A stretch of DNA of 64,000 nucleotides from JAAYYY01 sp964579295 (GTDB taxonomy: Bacteria; Chloroflexota; Anaerolineae; Promineifilales; Promineifilaceae), in NCBI GenBank assembly GCA_964579295.1, contig CAZOGK010000009.1, positions 1 to 64,000 on the forward strand, written 5' to 3'. How positions within the stretch are numbered: position 1 is the stretch's first letter; each line of letters starts with the position of its first letter. Below the pieces are notes generated by a model. It was given only the letters and a program-made list of their open reading frames with translations, ran no database searches and was not told the DNA's origin. The position numbers and the translations under genes were made by a program. Shown here one piece after another: positions 7,667 through 16,454 of this stretch.

Positions 7667-9295
7667 ATGAAAGTCTTTACCGTAGCGGAGATGATCGCGG
7701 CCGAGCGGGCCGCCGACGCGGCCGGCAACAGCTATCCGCAGATGATGGAGCAGGCCGGCGCCGCCGTGGCGCGGGCCATCCAGGAGCGCTGGGAAATTGC
7801 CGGCCGGGATATCCTCATCCTCGTCGGCCCTGGCAATAATGGCGGCGACGGGCTGGTAGCCGGGCGCTACCTGGCTGAGGCGGGCGCCGACGTTACCTTC
7901 TACCTCTATCGGCCGCGCGATCCGCAGCAGGATGAGAATGTCGCCGCTATCGAGCGCATGGGCCTGTCCAGCGTCATCGCCGCCGGCGACGAGCAATCCC
8001 GCGTTTTGCAGCGGCGGCTGCGCACGACTGCTATCCTCGTCGATGCCCTGCTCGGTACCGGCGTCGACCGCCCCATTGGCGGTGAGCTGGCCGCGCTCAT
8101 GCGCCAGCTGCAGACCGGGCTGCAGGCACGCGCCGCCGGCGCGACCGCGGCGCGCCCATCGCTCATTTCCGTCGCCAGCGTGACCCCGACTCCGCCGGCC
8201 AATCGCCCCGTCGTGGTCGCCGTGGATGTGCCCAGCGGTCTGAACAGCGATAGCGGCGCACTCGATCCGCTGGCCCTGGCTGCCGACCTGACGGTCACCT
8301 TCGCCGGCCCCAAGCGCGGCCACTTCATCTTTCCCGGCGCTGCGGCCGTGGGCGAGCTGGTAGTCGCCGACATCGGCGTTGACGAGAGCCTGGAGCCGGT
8401 CGCGGCCGTGTCCCTCAGCCTGGCGACCGCGGCGACGGCGCGCGCGCTGCTGCCGCCGCGGCCGCGCGACGGGCATAAAGGCGCCTTCGGCTCCGCGCTC
8501 ATCGCCGCCGGCTCCGCCCACTATTGGGGCGCGCCGCTGCTCTGTGGCCTGGGCGCTTACCGGGCCGGCGCCGGGTTGGCGGCGCTCGCCGTTCCCGGCG
8601 CCGTGCGCCCAGTCGCCGCCGCCCGCCTGCCGGAGGCCACCTACCCGCCACTGCCGGCCCACGCTGATCTGGACGAAGCCAGTGCTGCCCTGCTGCTGGA
8701 AACAATAGACAGGTACGACGCCCTGCTGGTAGGGCCGGGGCTGGGTGAGAGGGCGCGCCCCTTCCTGGAAACACTCCTGGCAGCGCGTGACCGGCTGCCG
8801 CCGCTTGTCGTCGACGCCGATGGGCTCAACATCCTGGCGGCGCTGCCCAACTGGCCGGAGCGGCTGCCGCCGCACACGATCCTCACCCCACACCCGGGTG
8901 AGATGGCCCGGCTGGTGGGCCGCACTCTGGGCGAAGTGAAGCAGGAAGAGCGCGTGGCGCTGGCCCGGCGGCACGCTGAGGCGTGGGGACACGTCGTGCT
9001 CCTCAAGGGCGCCTTTACCGTGATCGCGGCCCCGGACGGCCAGGTCACCCTGCTGCCCTTTGCCACGCCGGTCCTGAGCACGGCCGGCAGCGGCGACGTG
9101 CTGGCCGGCGTCATCGTCGCGCTGCTGGCGCAGGGACTGGCGCCCTACGACGCCGCCGTGCTGGGCGGTTACCTGCACGGCGCCGCCGGGCAGCTATGCG
9201 AGGAAGCCGGACTCCGCAGCGGCGTGCTGGCCGGCGACATTGCCCACTGGCTCATGATCGTGCGGCAGCGGCTGGCGCGCAGCCACACCCCATGA
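7667..9295 (+). CDS. nnr: Bifunctional NAD(P)H-hydrate epimerase / ADP-dependent NAD(P)H-hydrate dehydratase
   Basis: Product of 542 aa, a metabolite-repair enzyme. The N-terminal YjeF-type domain (about 1-235) epimerises S- and R-NAD(P)HX, with VGPGNNGGDGLVAGR and VDALLGTGVDR visible. The C-terminal domain (about 250-540) is the ribokinase-like dehydratase, with LLVGPGLG, LTPHPGEMARL and the nucleotide-site motif TAGSGDVLAG. ATG 7667 has GCGAGGATG upstream and starts the family-typical MKVFTVAEM; the open frame back to 7580 overlaps the epimerase gene. The stop overlaps the next start by 4 nt (ATGA), which indicates translational coupling. Confidence 0.95.
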   Translation: MKVFTVAEMIAAERAADAAGNSYPQMMEQAGAAVARAIQERWEIAGRDILILVGPGNNGGDGLVAGRYLAEAGADVTFYLYRPRDPQQDENVAAIERMGLSSVIAAGDEQSRVLQRRLRTTAILVDALLGTGVDRPIGGELAALMRQLQTGLQARAAGATAARPSLISVASVTPTPPANRPVVVAVDVPSGLNSDSGALDPLALAADLTVTFAGPKRGHFIFPGAAAVGELVVADIGVDESLEPVAAVSLSLATAATARALLPPRPRDGHKGAFGSALIAAGSAHYWGAPLLCGLGAYRAGAGLAALAVPGAVRPVAAARLPEATYPPLPAHADLDEASAALLLETIDRYDALLVGPGLGERARPFLETLLAARDRLPPLVVDADGLNILAALPNWPERLPPHTILTPHPGEMARLVGRTLGEVKQEERVALARRHAEAWGHVVLLKGAFTVIAAPDGQVTLLPFATPVLSTAGSGDVLAGVIVALLAQGLAPYDAAVLGGYLHGAAGQLCEEAGLRSGVLAGDIAHWLMIVRQRLARSHTP

Positions 9296-10146
9296 ACCTC
9301 CAGGCTTATCCTGACGCGACGTCCTTTCTGGCTGCGGCCGGCGACGCCCTCGCCAGAAACGAGGTCGCCAACAGCCTGCTGCTGGGCATCTGCGAGCGGC
9401 TGCGCACCCAACCCGGCTGGCTGCGCCAGCCGCCGTTCCTGGCGACAGCCAGCGACCCGCGAGGCCTGCTGCTGGCGGCGATGATGACCCCGCCGCACAA
9501 CAACATCGTCCTGGCGCCGCTCGCCGCCAGTGCGGCGAACGCCTTACCGCTCCTTGTCGCCGCCCTCCGCGACGGCGGCTGGACCGTGCCCGGCGTACTC
9601 GCTCCGCGTGAGATCGCCCGAGGTTTCGCCGCTGCCTGGGTAGCAGCCGCCGGTGGTGACTACCAGCTGCGCATGGCCCAGCGTGTACACGAGCTTCGTA
9701 CCGTCGTGCTGCCGGAAGGAAGCGCGCCCGGCGCATTACGTGTGGCCACACCCGCCGACTTTGATCTGGTCTACGGCTGGGCGCGTGCCTTTTTCCAGGA
9801 GTCGCTTGGCGAGGAAGATCCGGATCATATCCGTCTGCTGGTCGAGCAGCGCCTGGCGGCTGGCGACATGTTTCTGTGGGAGGATGGCAAGCCAGTATCG
9901 ATGGCCATGCGCACCCGCCCAGCCGGGCGCGGCGTCAGTGTCAGCGCAGTCTACACGCCGCCCGAGTTGCGGCGAAAGGGGTATGCCACAGCCTGTGTCG
10001 CCGCACTCAGCCGCCGCCTACTGGACAGCGGCTACGACTACTGCGCCCTGTTCACCGACCTCGCCAATCCAACCTCTAACGACATATACTACCAGATCGG
10101 CTACCGGCCTGTTGCCGATTTTGACGAGTATCGCTTTACCGGCTAA
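9292..10146 (+). CDS. GNAT-family N-acetyltransferase
   Basis: Product of 284 aa. The C-terminal half holds the GNAT fold: VSAVYTPPELRRKGYAT is motif A, with R/Q-x2-G-x-G/A represented by RRKGYA for acetyl-CoA binding, and it ends with the family-typical IYYQIGYRPVADFDEYRF. The N-terminal half (MNLQAYPDATSFLAAAG and on) is a degenerate GNAT-like extension common in two-domain members. The substrate is unknown. The start at 9292 overlaps the nnr stop and there is no independent promoter, so it is probably co-transcribed with nnr. The 3' end converges on the pabB-pabC fusion. Confidence 0.85.
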   Translation: MNLQAYPDATSFLAAAGDALARNEVANSLLLGICERLRTQPGWLRQPPFLATASDPRGLLLAAMMTPPHNNIVLAPLAASAANALPLLVAALRDGGWTVPGVLAPREIARGFAAAWVAAAGGDYQLRMAQRVHELRTVVLPEGSAPGALRVATPADFDLVYGWARAFFQESLGEEDPDHIRLLVEQRLAAGDMFLWEDGKPVSMAMRTRPAGRGVSVSAVYTPPELRRKGYATACVAALSRRLLDSGYDYCALFTDLANPTSNDIYYQIGYRPVADFDEYRFTG

Positions 10147-10155
10147 ACATCCGAT

Positions 10156-11919
10156 TTATCGGGGAAATTTCTCGTCAGGGGGGAAGTCGGCCTTCTGCTC
10201 GCCGCGCAGCGCGTTGACCAGCCAGAGGCCATCACACCGCTTCAGGTCGGCGATACGCACCACCTGCTCGCGCACCTGCCCCTCGCGCAGCAGCCAGCCC
10301 CGGTAGACGCCCGGCAGCAGGCCGCTGCTCACCGGTGGCGTCACCCGTTCTCCATCCAGCTCCACGACGATGTTCGCGCGCGTCGCTTCCGTCAGCTCGC
10401 CATCCTCGTTCCAGAGCAGGACGTCGTCGTAGCCGGGGCAGGCGGCCAGCGCGCTTTCGTAGCGGGCGCGGTTCGTCGTCTTATGGTAGAGAAAGGGATC
10501 ATCGCGGTCGATGGGCTGCGGCGCCAGGCAGACGCGACGCGGCGCCATGTCCGGCTCGTATTCGCTCGCTTCCACGGCGACCTCGCCTGCGCGATCCAGC
10601 AGCAAGCGGACCCGCTGCACTGTATTCGGGAAGGCTGCCGCCCGGCTCGCCAGCGTGTTGCGGATCCCCTTCTCACCGAATGGGTAGCCAAAATAGCTGG
10701 CTGAGCGCTGCAGCCGCTGCAGATGCTCGTCCAGCAGGAAGTAGCCGGCGCCCGGCTGCCAGCGCATCGTCTCCAGCAGTTGGAAAGGGGGGCGGCGCAC
10801 GGCCAGCACGCGCGCCTTGTGCGCCGTTTCTTCCCACTCAGCCGCCGCCGTCGAGTCCCAGACAATGCCGCCGCCCACGCCGTACTCGGCCCGGCCGCTC
10901 TCCCGATCAACCAGCATGGTGCGGATAGCCACGTTGAGCTGCAGGCGGCGCCCCGGCGCCATGTAGCCGATGCTGCCCGTATAGATCTGGCGGGGTTCTG
11001 ACTCCAGCGCAGCGATGATGCCCATGGTGCTGCGCTTCGGCGCGCCGGTGATCGAGGCGCAGGGAAACATGGCCTGCAGCAGCCGGCTGTGGGAGACATC
11101 GGTGCGGGCTGTAACTGTGGAGGTCATCTGCCAGACGGTGGGATAGCGCTCCACGGTGAATAGCTGCGGCACGGTCACGCTGCCGGGGCGCGCTACCCGG
11201 CCCAGGTCGTTGCGGATCATATCCACAATCATGACGTTCTCAGCGCGCTCCTTTTCCGACTGCTGCAGCCAGTCTCGTTGCCGGCAATCCTCTTCCCAGC
11301 TGGCGCGGCGCGGCGCCGTGCCCTTCATCGGGCGCGCTGTCACCTGTTCGCCCTCCCGGCGCACGAACAGCTCCGGCGACGCCGAGCAGATGACGAAACG
11401 CCCGATGTCCACGTAGGCGCCATAACCAGGCTCCTGCGCCGCCACCAGCTCGAGAAAAGCGTGCCAGGGGTCGCCGGCGAACGGAGCGTGCAGGCGATAG
11501 GTATAGTTCACCTGGTAGGTCTGCCCGGCGGCAATCGCCTCCTTGATGGCGGCAATAGCCTCGCCGTAGCGCTGCGGCGTGACGGCGGGCTCCCAGGCGA
11601 GCGCCGGCCCAGCAGGGGCGGGCGCTGCCTCCAGCTCGACCGTCCGCGGCGGTGGGTAGAGCCCAAACCAGAGCAGGGGGAAATCGGCCACCGCCGGCCT
11701 CACTGGCAGGGCGCTATCGAAAGCCGGCGCTGCCTCGTAGGCCAGGAAGCCGGCGGCCCAGAGCCCTTCCCGCTCGACCTGCGCCTCCACGCGCTCCAAC
11801 AGCGGTAGCACCTCCGTCAGCGCCGCTGTCTGGTAGACGTGCAGCGGCCGGCGAAACTGGAGCCAGCGGCTATCCTCGGCGCTGTGAAGCACAATCTCGT
11901 TTGAGCCAGGGGAGTGCAT
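10156..11919 (-). CDS. pabB: Aminodeoxychorismate synthase component I fused to aminodeoxychorismate lyase (PabB-PabC)
   Basis: Product of 587 aa for p-aminobenzoate synthesis in the folate pathway. Residues about 1-370 are a chorismate-binding PabB domain with KGTAPR, the metal-site segment ENVMIVDMIRNDLGRV and SITGAPKRSTM. Residues about 380-587 are a PLP fold-type IV lyase with LLDEHLQRLQRS, lysine-bearing YHKTTNRARYE, and EATRANIVVE. Carrying both steps on one chain is a known arrangement. The glutaminase PabA is not in the window. There is no Shine-Dalgarno before the ATG, but TAACAT sits 6 nt upstream of it (11926-11931), which suggests a leaderless mRNA. Confidence 0.92.
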   Translation of the reverse strand: MHSPGSNEIVLHSAEDSRWLQFRRPLHVYQTAALTEVLPLLERVEAQVEREGLWAAGFLAYEAAPAFDSALPVRPAVADFPLLWFGLYPPPRTVELEAAPAPAGPALAWEPAVTPQRYGEAIAAIKEAIAAGQTYQVNYTYRLHAPFAGDPWHAFLELVAAQEPGYGAYVDIGRFVICSASPELFVRREGEQVTARPMKGTAPRRASWEEDCRQRDWLQQSEKERAENVMIVDMIRNDLGRVARPGSVTVPQLFTVERYPTVWQMTSTVTARTDVSHSRLLQAMFPCASITGAPKRSTMGIIAALESEPRQIYTGSIGYMAPGRRLQLNVAIRTMLVDRESGRAEYGVGGGIVWDSTAAAEWEETAHKARVLAVRRPPFQLLETMRWQPGAGYFLLDEHLQRLQRSASYFGYPFGEKGIRNTLASRAAAFPNTVQRVRLLLDRAGEVAVEASEYEPDMAPRRVCLAPQPIDRDDPFLYHKTTNRARYESALAACPGYDDVLLWNEDGELTEATRANIVVELDGERVTPPVSSGLLPGVYRGWLLREGQVREQVVRIADLKRCDGLWLVNALRGEQKADFPPDEKFPR

Positions 11920-11925
11920 GGCGCA

Positions 11926-11931
11926 ATGTTA
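11926..11931 (-). promoter_or_regulatory. Putative -10 box of pabB, leaderless start
   Basis: On the minus strand TAACAT is followed by six bases and then the ATG. No Shine-Dalgarno sequence exists in between. A clear -35 is not seen. Confidence 0.4.
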
Positions 11932-11986
11932 TCGCGTTCCGGGCCCTCGTCCCACTGCCCAGTACACCAACCCGACCCACGTTCGC

Positions 11987-12004
11987 ATCAACCAATCGGT
12001 TGAT
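11987..12004. promoter_or_regulatory. Perfect inverted repeat, candidate operator of the ABC exporter
   Basis: ATCAACC (11987-11993) and GGTTGAT (11998-12004) are exact 7-bp arms around AATC. It lies in the 191-bp divergent gap between the PabB-PabC gene and the ABC transporter, about 107 bp upstream of the ATPase start. A TATACT at 12073-12078 could be the exporter -10. Confidence 0.45.
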
Positions 12005-12110
12005 GGGGGAGATCAGTCAATTGTCGCGCGACCGTATTCGATCTGACGATACCCAACGACGCTCTCCAAACCTATACTGCCATCACGAACGATCAGCAAA
12101 GGAGGCCACG

Positions 12111-13025
12111 ATGACCATCATCGAAGTCGAAAATCTGCAAAAGCGCTATGGCGCTCATTACGCGGTCAACGATATCTCGCTCATCGTGGAGAAGGGCGAG
12201 ATCTTTGGCCTGATTGGGCCCAACGGCGCGGGTAAAACAACGCTCGTCGAATGCATTGCCGGGCTGCGCCAGGCCGACGCCGGCCGGATTGCGGTGATGG
12301 GGCTCGACCCGCAGCAAGATCGGGCTGTGCTGCGTACACGCCTCGGCATCCAGCTGCAGGCGAGCCAACTCCCTGACAGGATCAAGGTATGGGAAGCACT
12401 GGATCTCTTTAGCTCCTTCTATGCGCATCCGGCCGATTGGGAGGAACTGCTCCGTGCTCTGGGCCTGGTCGAACAGCGGAACGCCATCTTCGAAGAGCTG
12501 TCTGGAGGCCAGAAGCAACGGCTCTCGGTAGCCCTGGCAATGGTCGGCAACCCGGAGATTCTCATCCTCGACGAACTGACCACAGGGCTTGATCCCGAAG
12601 CGCGCCGCAACATCTGGCAGCTTATCCTGGACGTTCGCGCACGGGGCGTCACCGTCCTGCTGGTCACTCACTTCATGGAGGAAGCCGAGCGGCTTTGCGA
12701 CCGCCTGGCAGTCATAAACGCCGGCCGCATGGTAGCGCTGAACACACCGGCGGGGCTCGTCTCGCAGGCTGGCGGCGCACAGCGCCTGCGCTTCCGCCCC
12801 TCCATACCCATCGACAAGCGCCTGTTCGCGGAACTGCCGGAAGTCCACCAGTTCAGCCGTGACGGCGAAATGGTTACGATTGCCGGCACGGGCAATCTAA
12901 TACAGGCCGTGACTTCGGTTCTGGCGCGCCAGCAGATCATCGCCCATGAGCTGCGCCTGGAGCAGGCGGCGCTTGACGACGCTTTCATTGCGCTGACCCG
13001 AAAAGCGAGTCCTCCGGTCAGCTAA
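12111..13025 (+). CDS. ABC exporter ATP-binding protein (ABC-2 type)
   Basis: Product of 304 aa. Walker A GPNGAGKTT, signature LSGGQKQR, Walker B ILILDELTTGLDP and the switch histidine in LVTHFMEEAE are all intact, so it should hydrolyse ATP. The C-terminal 80 residues are the extension usual in drug/antibiotic-type (DrrA/CcmA-like) subunits. The ATG has an exact GGAGG nearby (ggaggccacg), so the open frame reaching back to 11652 is not used. It pairs with the permease 12 nt downstream and is followed by a NarL-type two-component pair, so drug or lipid export under that system is a reasonable guess. Confidence 0.93.
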   Translation: MTIIEVENLQKRYGAHYAVNDISLIVEKGEIFGLIGPNGAGKTTLVECIAGLRQADAGRIAVMGLDPQQDRAVLRTRLGIQLQASQLPDRIKVWEALDLFSSFYAHPADWEELLRALGLVEQRNAIFEELSGGQKQRLSVALAMVGNPEILILDELTTGLDPEARRNIWQLILDVRARGVTVLLVTHFMEEAERLCDRLAVINAGRMVALNTPAGLVSQAGGAQRLRFRPSIPIDKRLFAELPEVHQFSRDGEMVTIAGTGNLIQAVTSVLARQQIIAHELRLEQAALDDAFIALTRKASPPVS

Positions 13026-13037
13026 AGGAGATCTGTG

Positions 13038-13772
13038 ATGAAAACTCTGGCTAAAATGATGGTCATTGAGACAAGGCTGTTTTTCCGCGAGCCGGCCTCC
13101 TGGCTGATTGCGCTGGTGCTTCCCACCTTTGTCCTGGTGGTTCTGGGCTCGCTGCCAAGCCTGCGCAGCCCGCAGGAGCTGTTCGGAGGGCAGCGCTTCA
13201 TAGATATATTTCTGCCGTCTCTTATAGTGATCACCCTGGCAACGCTCGGCGTGAACACGTTGCCGATGCGCCTTGTCAGCCAGCGGGAGAAAGGCAGCCT
13301 CCGCCGCCTCTCTACCACGCCGGTCCGGCCGGAACTACTGCTGGTAGCACAGCTGGCAATCCACTTTACCCTCGCTGTTGGAGCAGTCGTCCTGCTCATT
13401 GCGGTTGGCCATCTCGTCTTCGACATTCCGCTGCCCCGCAATGACGCTGGATTCCTGCTATCCTTTCTGCTCGGCCTCTCCTCCGTCCTCGCCCTGGGGT
13501 TGCTGATCGCAGCGGTGGCGTCGACGTCGCGTGCAGCCGGGGCATTGTCCATGCCGCTCTACTTCGTCGTCATGTTCCTCGGCGGCGCCTACCTGCCGCG
13601 CGTGTTCCTCCCCAATTTCCTGGTCACGCTTGGCGCGTACATGCCACCCGGCGTCCAGCTACTCCTGGACACCTGGATGGGCGAAGCTGCCGATCCGCTC
13701 CAGCTGGCTATTCTGGGACTGATCGTGGTAACAGCCGGCGCTGGCGCAGCCCGCTCCTTCCGCTGGGAATGA
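13038..13772 (+). CDS. ABC-2 type permease
   Basis: Product of 244 aa with about six hydrophobic segments, including WLIALVLPTFVLVVLG, VGAVVLLIAVGHLV and FLLGLSSVLALGLLIAAVA. The soluble loop QREKGSLRRLSTTPVRP is typical of ABC-2 permeases. AAAGGAG lies 7 nt before the ATG; a GTG three bases upstream is an alternative start. It forms the membrane half of the exporter with the preceding ATPase. The substrate cannot be read from sequence. Confidence 0.9.
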   Translation: MKTLAKMMVIETRLFFREPASWLIALVLPTFVLVVLGSLPSLRSPQELFGGQRFIDIFLPSLIVITLATLGVNTLPMRLVSQREKGSLRRLSTTPVRPELLLVAQLAIHFTLAVGAVVLLIAVGHLVFDIPLPRNDAGFLLSFLLGLSSVLALGLLIAAVASTSRAAGALSMPLYFVVMFLGGAYLPRVFLPNFLVTLGAYMPPGVQLLLDTWMGEAADPLQLAILGLIVVTAGAGAARSFRWE

Positions 13773-13815
13773 ACAAGCCTGGCGCCCGTTCGCGGACCGC
13801 CGGTTCCGGCTCAGG

Positions 13816-13821
13816 TATAAT
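13816..13821 (+). promoter_or_regulatory. TATAAT -10 box of the histidine kinase gene, leaderless start
   Basis: A consensus TATAAT is followed by AGGGCA and then the ATG at 13828, so transcription would start at or next to the start codon. No good -35 is seen. Confidence 0.6.
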
Positions 13822-13827
13822 AGGGCA

Positions 13828-15117
13828 ATGATAAACCGCCATCAGTCACAGCGCGACCGGGAGGTGGATGGTAGCGCGCCTCGCCGCGAGTTGTCCTGGG
13901 AGCGTTGGGGCCGCCTCTTTGGCTTCTGGCTGCCGTACCTGACGCTGGCCATCGGGCTGGCGCTGAGCTGGCTCCGGCCTGATCAGAGCTGGATGGAGCG
14001 CGGCGAAACGGCCGGGCTGGCTCTGCTAGCAGCCATCTGGGTCACACTGCTGTACACTCGCGCTGCCGGCGACCGCAAGGCGCAGCCGGGGCGGATGCTG
14101 CTCTACTTCGCGGGCTTCCTCGGGCTGGCGGCTGCACTTATGCTGCGCCAGCCCATTTTCTTCCTCTTCGCGGTTACCGGCTTCTTGCACGCATCTGACC
14201 TGCGGCCCTGGCCGCTCGTCTTCCTTGGCGTAGGTCTCACCTCGATGTTGATGAACACCCTGCTCACCGGCTTTCCCTGGCCACAGCGCGACAGCTGGCT
14301 ATTCTTTGGCTCGCTCATCCTCTTCCAGACGCTCGTGATTGGCTTCGGCAACCTATTGGGCGAGGAATTGGGCCGGCTCAGCCAGGAGCGCCAGGAGACA
14401 GTTGCCAGGCTGGAGGCTTCGCTGGTGGAGAACGAGGGCCTGCAGGACCAGCTGGTGGCCCAGGCTCGTGAAGCGGGCGTCCTCGAAGAGCGCCAGCGGT
14501 TGGCTCGCGAGATCCATGACACGCTGGCCCAGGGTCTCATTGGTATCATCACCCAGCTCGGCGCCGCCCAGCACGCCGAAGCTGACCCAGAGCGCCGGCA
14601 GCTGCATCTCAACCGTGCCCTCCTCCTGGCTCGTGAGAGCCTGTCTGAGGCGCGCCGCTCAGTTCACGCCCTACGCCCGGGACCTCTGGCGAGCAGCCGC
14701 CTGCCTGAGGCGCTGGCCCAGGTCGCCTCTGAATGGTCCGTCGCGCATGGGGTCCGGGTAGAGCTGGTCACCACCGGCGATCCCATTGACCTGGCACCGG
14801 AAGTCGAATCGACCCTGCTGCGGATAGCCCAAGAGGCGCTGGCCAACATCGCCAGACATGCTCGGGCTACACGCGCCGGGCTGACCCTCTCGTTTTTGCG
14901 CGACTTCATCGTCCTCGACATCCGCGACGACGGCGCCGGTTTTGACCCGGCAGCGTCCGGGGCCAACGGTAACCGGGGATTTGGGCTGGCGTCTATGCAG
15001 CAGCGCATGCGGGACGTGGCCGGTACGCTGGAAGTTGAATCGGAGCCGGGAGAAGGAACGGTCATATCCGCTCGCGTTCCCATTCACCCCCTGCCGGCCG
15101 GGAGAATAGAAACGTGA
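13828..15117 (+). CDS. NarL-type sensor histidine kinase
   Basis: Product of 429 aa. The N-terminal 190 residues hold five or six membrane segments with only short loops, so it probably senses the membrane or a lipophilic ligand. A coiled-coil linker follows (RQETVARLEASLVENEGL). The HisKA_3 dimerisation segment has the phosphoacceptor in LAREIHDTLAQGL. The ATPase domain has EALANIARHARA and DIRDDGAGFD and a glycine-rich lid GFGLASMQQRM. The stop overlaps the response regulator GTG by 4 nt. Its place right after the ABC exporter suggests it controls it, as in DesK/LiaS-like modules. Confidence 0.92.
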   Translation: MINRHQSQRDREVDGSAPRRELSWERWGRLFGFWLPYLTLAIGLALSWLRPDQSWMERGETAGLALLAAIWVTLLYTRAAGDRKAQPGRMLLYFAGFLGLAAALMLRQPIFFLFAVTGFLHASDLRPWPLVFLGVGLTSMLMNTLLTGFPWPQRDSWLFFGSLILFQTLVIGFGNLLGEELGRLSQERQETVARLEASLVENEGLQDQLVAQAREAGVLEERQRLAREIHDTLAQGLIGIITQLGAAQHAEADPERRQLHLNRALLLARESLSEARRSVHALRPGPLASSRLPEALAQVASEWSVAHGVRVELVTTGDPIDLAPEVESTLLRIAQEALANIARHARATRAGLTLSFLRDFIVLDIRDDGAGFDPAASGANGNRGFGLASMQQRMRDVAGTLEVESEPGEGTVISARVPIHPLPAGRIET

Positions 15118-15740
15118 CAGCGATCCGGCTATTACTCGTTGACGATCATCCGGTGGTGCGCGACGGCCTGCGCGGTATGTTCGCCGGCGACCCCGATATT
15201 GAGATCGTCGGCGAGGCGGCTGATGGTTCTGAGGCGGTCGCCCTCGCTGCCGAGCTGGAGCCTGACGTGATACTCATGGACCTGCACATGCCGGTCATGG
15301 ACGGCGTGAGCGCCATCCGCCAGCTGGTAGAGCAGGGCAGCGCGTCGCGCATCCTCGTGCTGACCACCTACGATCAGGACAGCTACGTGCTGCCCGCGAT
15401 CGAAGTTGGCGCGACAGGATATCTACTTAAGGATGCACCGCGAGATGAGCTGTTGCGCGCTGTGCGCGCCGTGGCTAGCGGCGACTCGGCCCTTTCACCT
15501 TCTGTCGCCAGCCGCCTGGTCGAGCAGATGCGTAACCCGGCGCCCGACGTGCTCACCGAGCGAGAGCTGGAGATCCTCGCTCTCGTAGCCGCCGGTACGA
15601 CCAACCGGGCGATTGCCCGCACCCTCTTCATCAGCGAGGCCACGGTCAAGACCCATTTACTGCACATCTACGAGAAGCTCGGCGCGCCGGACCGAGCTGC
15701 CGCCGTCGCCGAGGCCTACAAGCGGGACCTGCTACGCTGA
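15114..15740 (+). CDS. NarL/FixJ-family response regulator
   Basis: Product of 208 aa. The receiver domain has acidic pocket LLVDDHPVVRDGL, phosphoacceptor Asp in DVILMDLHMP (about residue 55) and lysine in YLLKDAPRDEL. The C-terminal LuxR-type HTH reads LTERELEILALVAAG through TVKTHLLHIYEKLG. The GTG start overlaps the kinase stop (GTGA), so the pair is translationally coupled. The upstream ABC exporter is the likely target; the inverted repeat at 11987-12004 is a candidate site. Confidence 0.94.
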   Translation: MTAIRLLLVDDHPVVRDGLRGMFAGDPDIEIVGEAADGSEAVALAAELEPDVILMDLHMPVMDGVSAIRQLVEQGSASRILVLTTYDQDSYVLPAIEVGATGYLLKDAPRDELLRAVRAVASGDSALSPSVASRLVEQMRNPAPDVLTERELEILALVAAGTTNRAIARTLFISEATVKTHLLHIYEKLGAPDRAAAVAEAYKRDLLR

Positions 15741-15772
15741 TCGAGCCGCTCGCCTCATTGCCAGCGCGCCAA

Positions 15773-15809
15773 ACAAAAAAGCGGCCTGACCACCAGGGCC
15801 AGGCCGCTT
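15773..15809 (-). terminator. Rho-independent terminator after the DUF35 gene
   Basis: On the minus strand AAGCGGCCTG (15800-15809 complement) pairs with CAGGCCGCTT (15779-15788 complement), followed by TTTTTTGTTT. It lies 23 nt beyond the DUF35 stop. Confidence 0.88.
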
Positions 15810-15831
15810 ACCAAACGAAGGAGGGAGATAG

Positions 15832-16242
15832 TCAGGCCGGGACGGTGACAGGAACAGCCGGACGGAATTTGTAGCCGTACACAATCATTCCCTCTTCACC
15901 CTCAGTGCGCAGCTTGCGGGTGACCATCTCTACCGGCATGCCGATAGCCAGGTCGCCATCGGCCATGTCGGTTAGCTGTGCGGTCACTAGCGGGCCTTCT
16001 TCCAGCTTGATGAGGGCCACGGTGTAGGGGGCCAGCTGCTCGAAACCTGCCGGCGCGTCGTAGATGGTCGTGTAGGAATAGATCTCGCCCCGCCCGCTGA
16101 AGGTATAAAGCTCTTTTGCCGGCGCCTCGCATGCCAGGCAGACGTCGCGCGGTGGGAATAGCTTGACCCCACAGGAATCGCACGTTTCGCCGACCAGGTT
16201 GTAGCGCTGTGATTGCAAACGCCAATGTTGAGAGACTTGCAT
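15832..16242 (-). CDS. DUF35 OB-fold/zinc-ribbon CoA-binding protein
   Basis: Product of 136 aa. A rubredoxin-like zinc ribbon (CDSC ... CLAC, about residues 20-38) is followed by an OB-fold half (GRGEIYSYTTIY, PYTVALIKLEEG). In archaea this small protein holds the thiolase and HMG-CoA synthase together and shares their CoA site. Both partner genes lie just upstream on the same strand, so the same role is inferred here. The start at 16242 has GAGGAAATC upstream; the longer frame to 16332 would run through the promoter at 16307-16334. A terminator follows at 15773-15809. Confidence 0.88.
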   Translation of the reverse strand: MQVSQHWRLQSQRYNLVGETCDSCGVKLFPPRDVCLACEAPAKELYTFSGRGEIYSYTTIYDAPAGFEQLAPYTVALIKLEEGPLVTAQLTDMADGDLAIGMPVEMVTRKLRTEGEEGMIVYGYKFRPAVPVTVPA

Positions 16243-16306
16243 GATTTCCTCGTAACTCGCTCTTCCAGATAGCAGCGCCGCCACGATGGTCCGGCGACGA
16301 CTGCTA

Positions 16307-16334
16307 TTATTATGGCCCGCTCTGCCTATCACAA
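16307..16334 (-). promoter_or_regulatory. Promoter of the DUF35 gene
   Basis: On the minus strand TTGTGA (16329-16334) and TAATAA (16307-16312) are separated by 16 bp. The repeat block at 16333-16374 abuts and overlaps the -35. Confidence 0.6.
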
Positions 16335-16374
16335 GCTGTCAAACCGGCCGGTGCGACTGTCAAAAGCTGTCAGA
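16333..16374 (-). promoter_or_regulatory. Tandem operator repeats upstream of DUF35
   Basis: Three copies of a motif close to AAGCTGTCAAA (plus strand) start at 16333, 16354 and 16364, i.e. in steps of 21 and 10 bp. The copies read AAGCTGTCAAA, CGACTGTCAAA and AAGCTGTCAGA. The same motif recurs upstream of the HMG-CoA synthase gene (18843-18863), which suggests one regulator binding both promoters. Confidence 0.6.
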
Positions 16375-16454
16375 GCGCGGCGAATAGCTCCACAAGCGCC
16401 GTATTGGGCCTCTTATGTCAAGTATTGCCTGCTGCGGCCCAATCTCGCGCCGTT

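Noticed and set aside
7496..9178. 560-aa minus-strand open frame
   Set aside because: Antisense shadow of nnr, caused by high GC; no recognisable motif.
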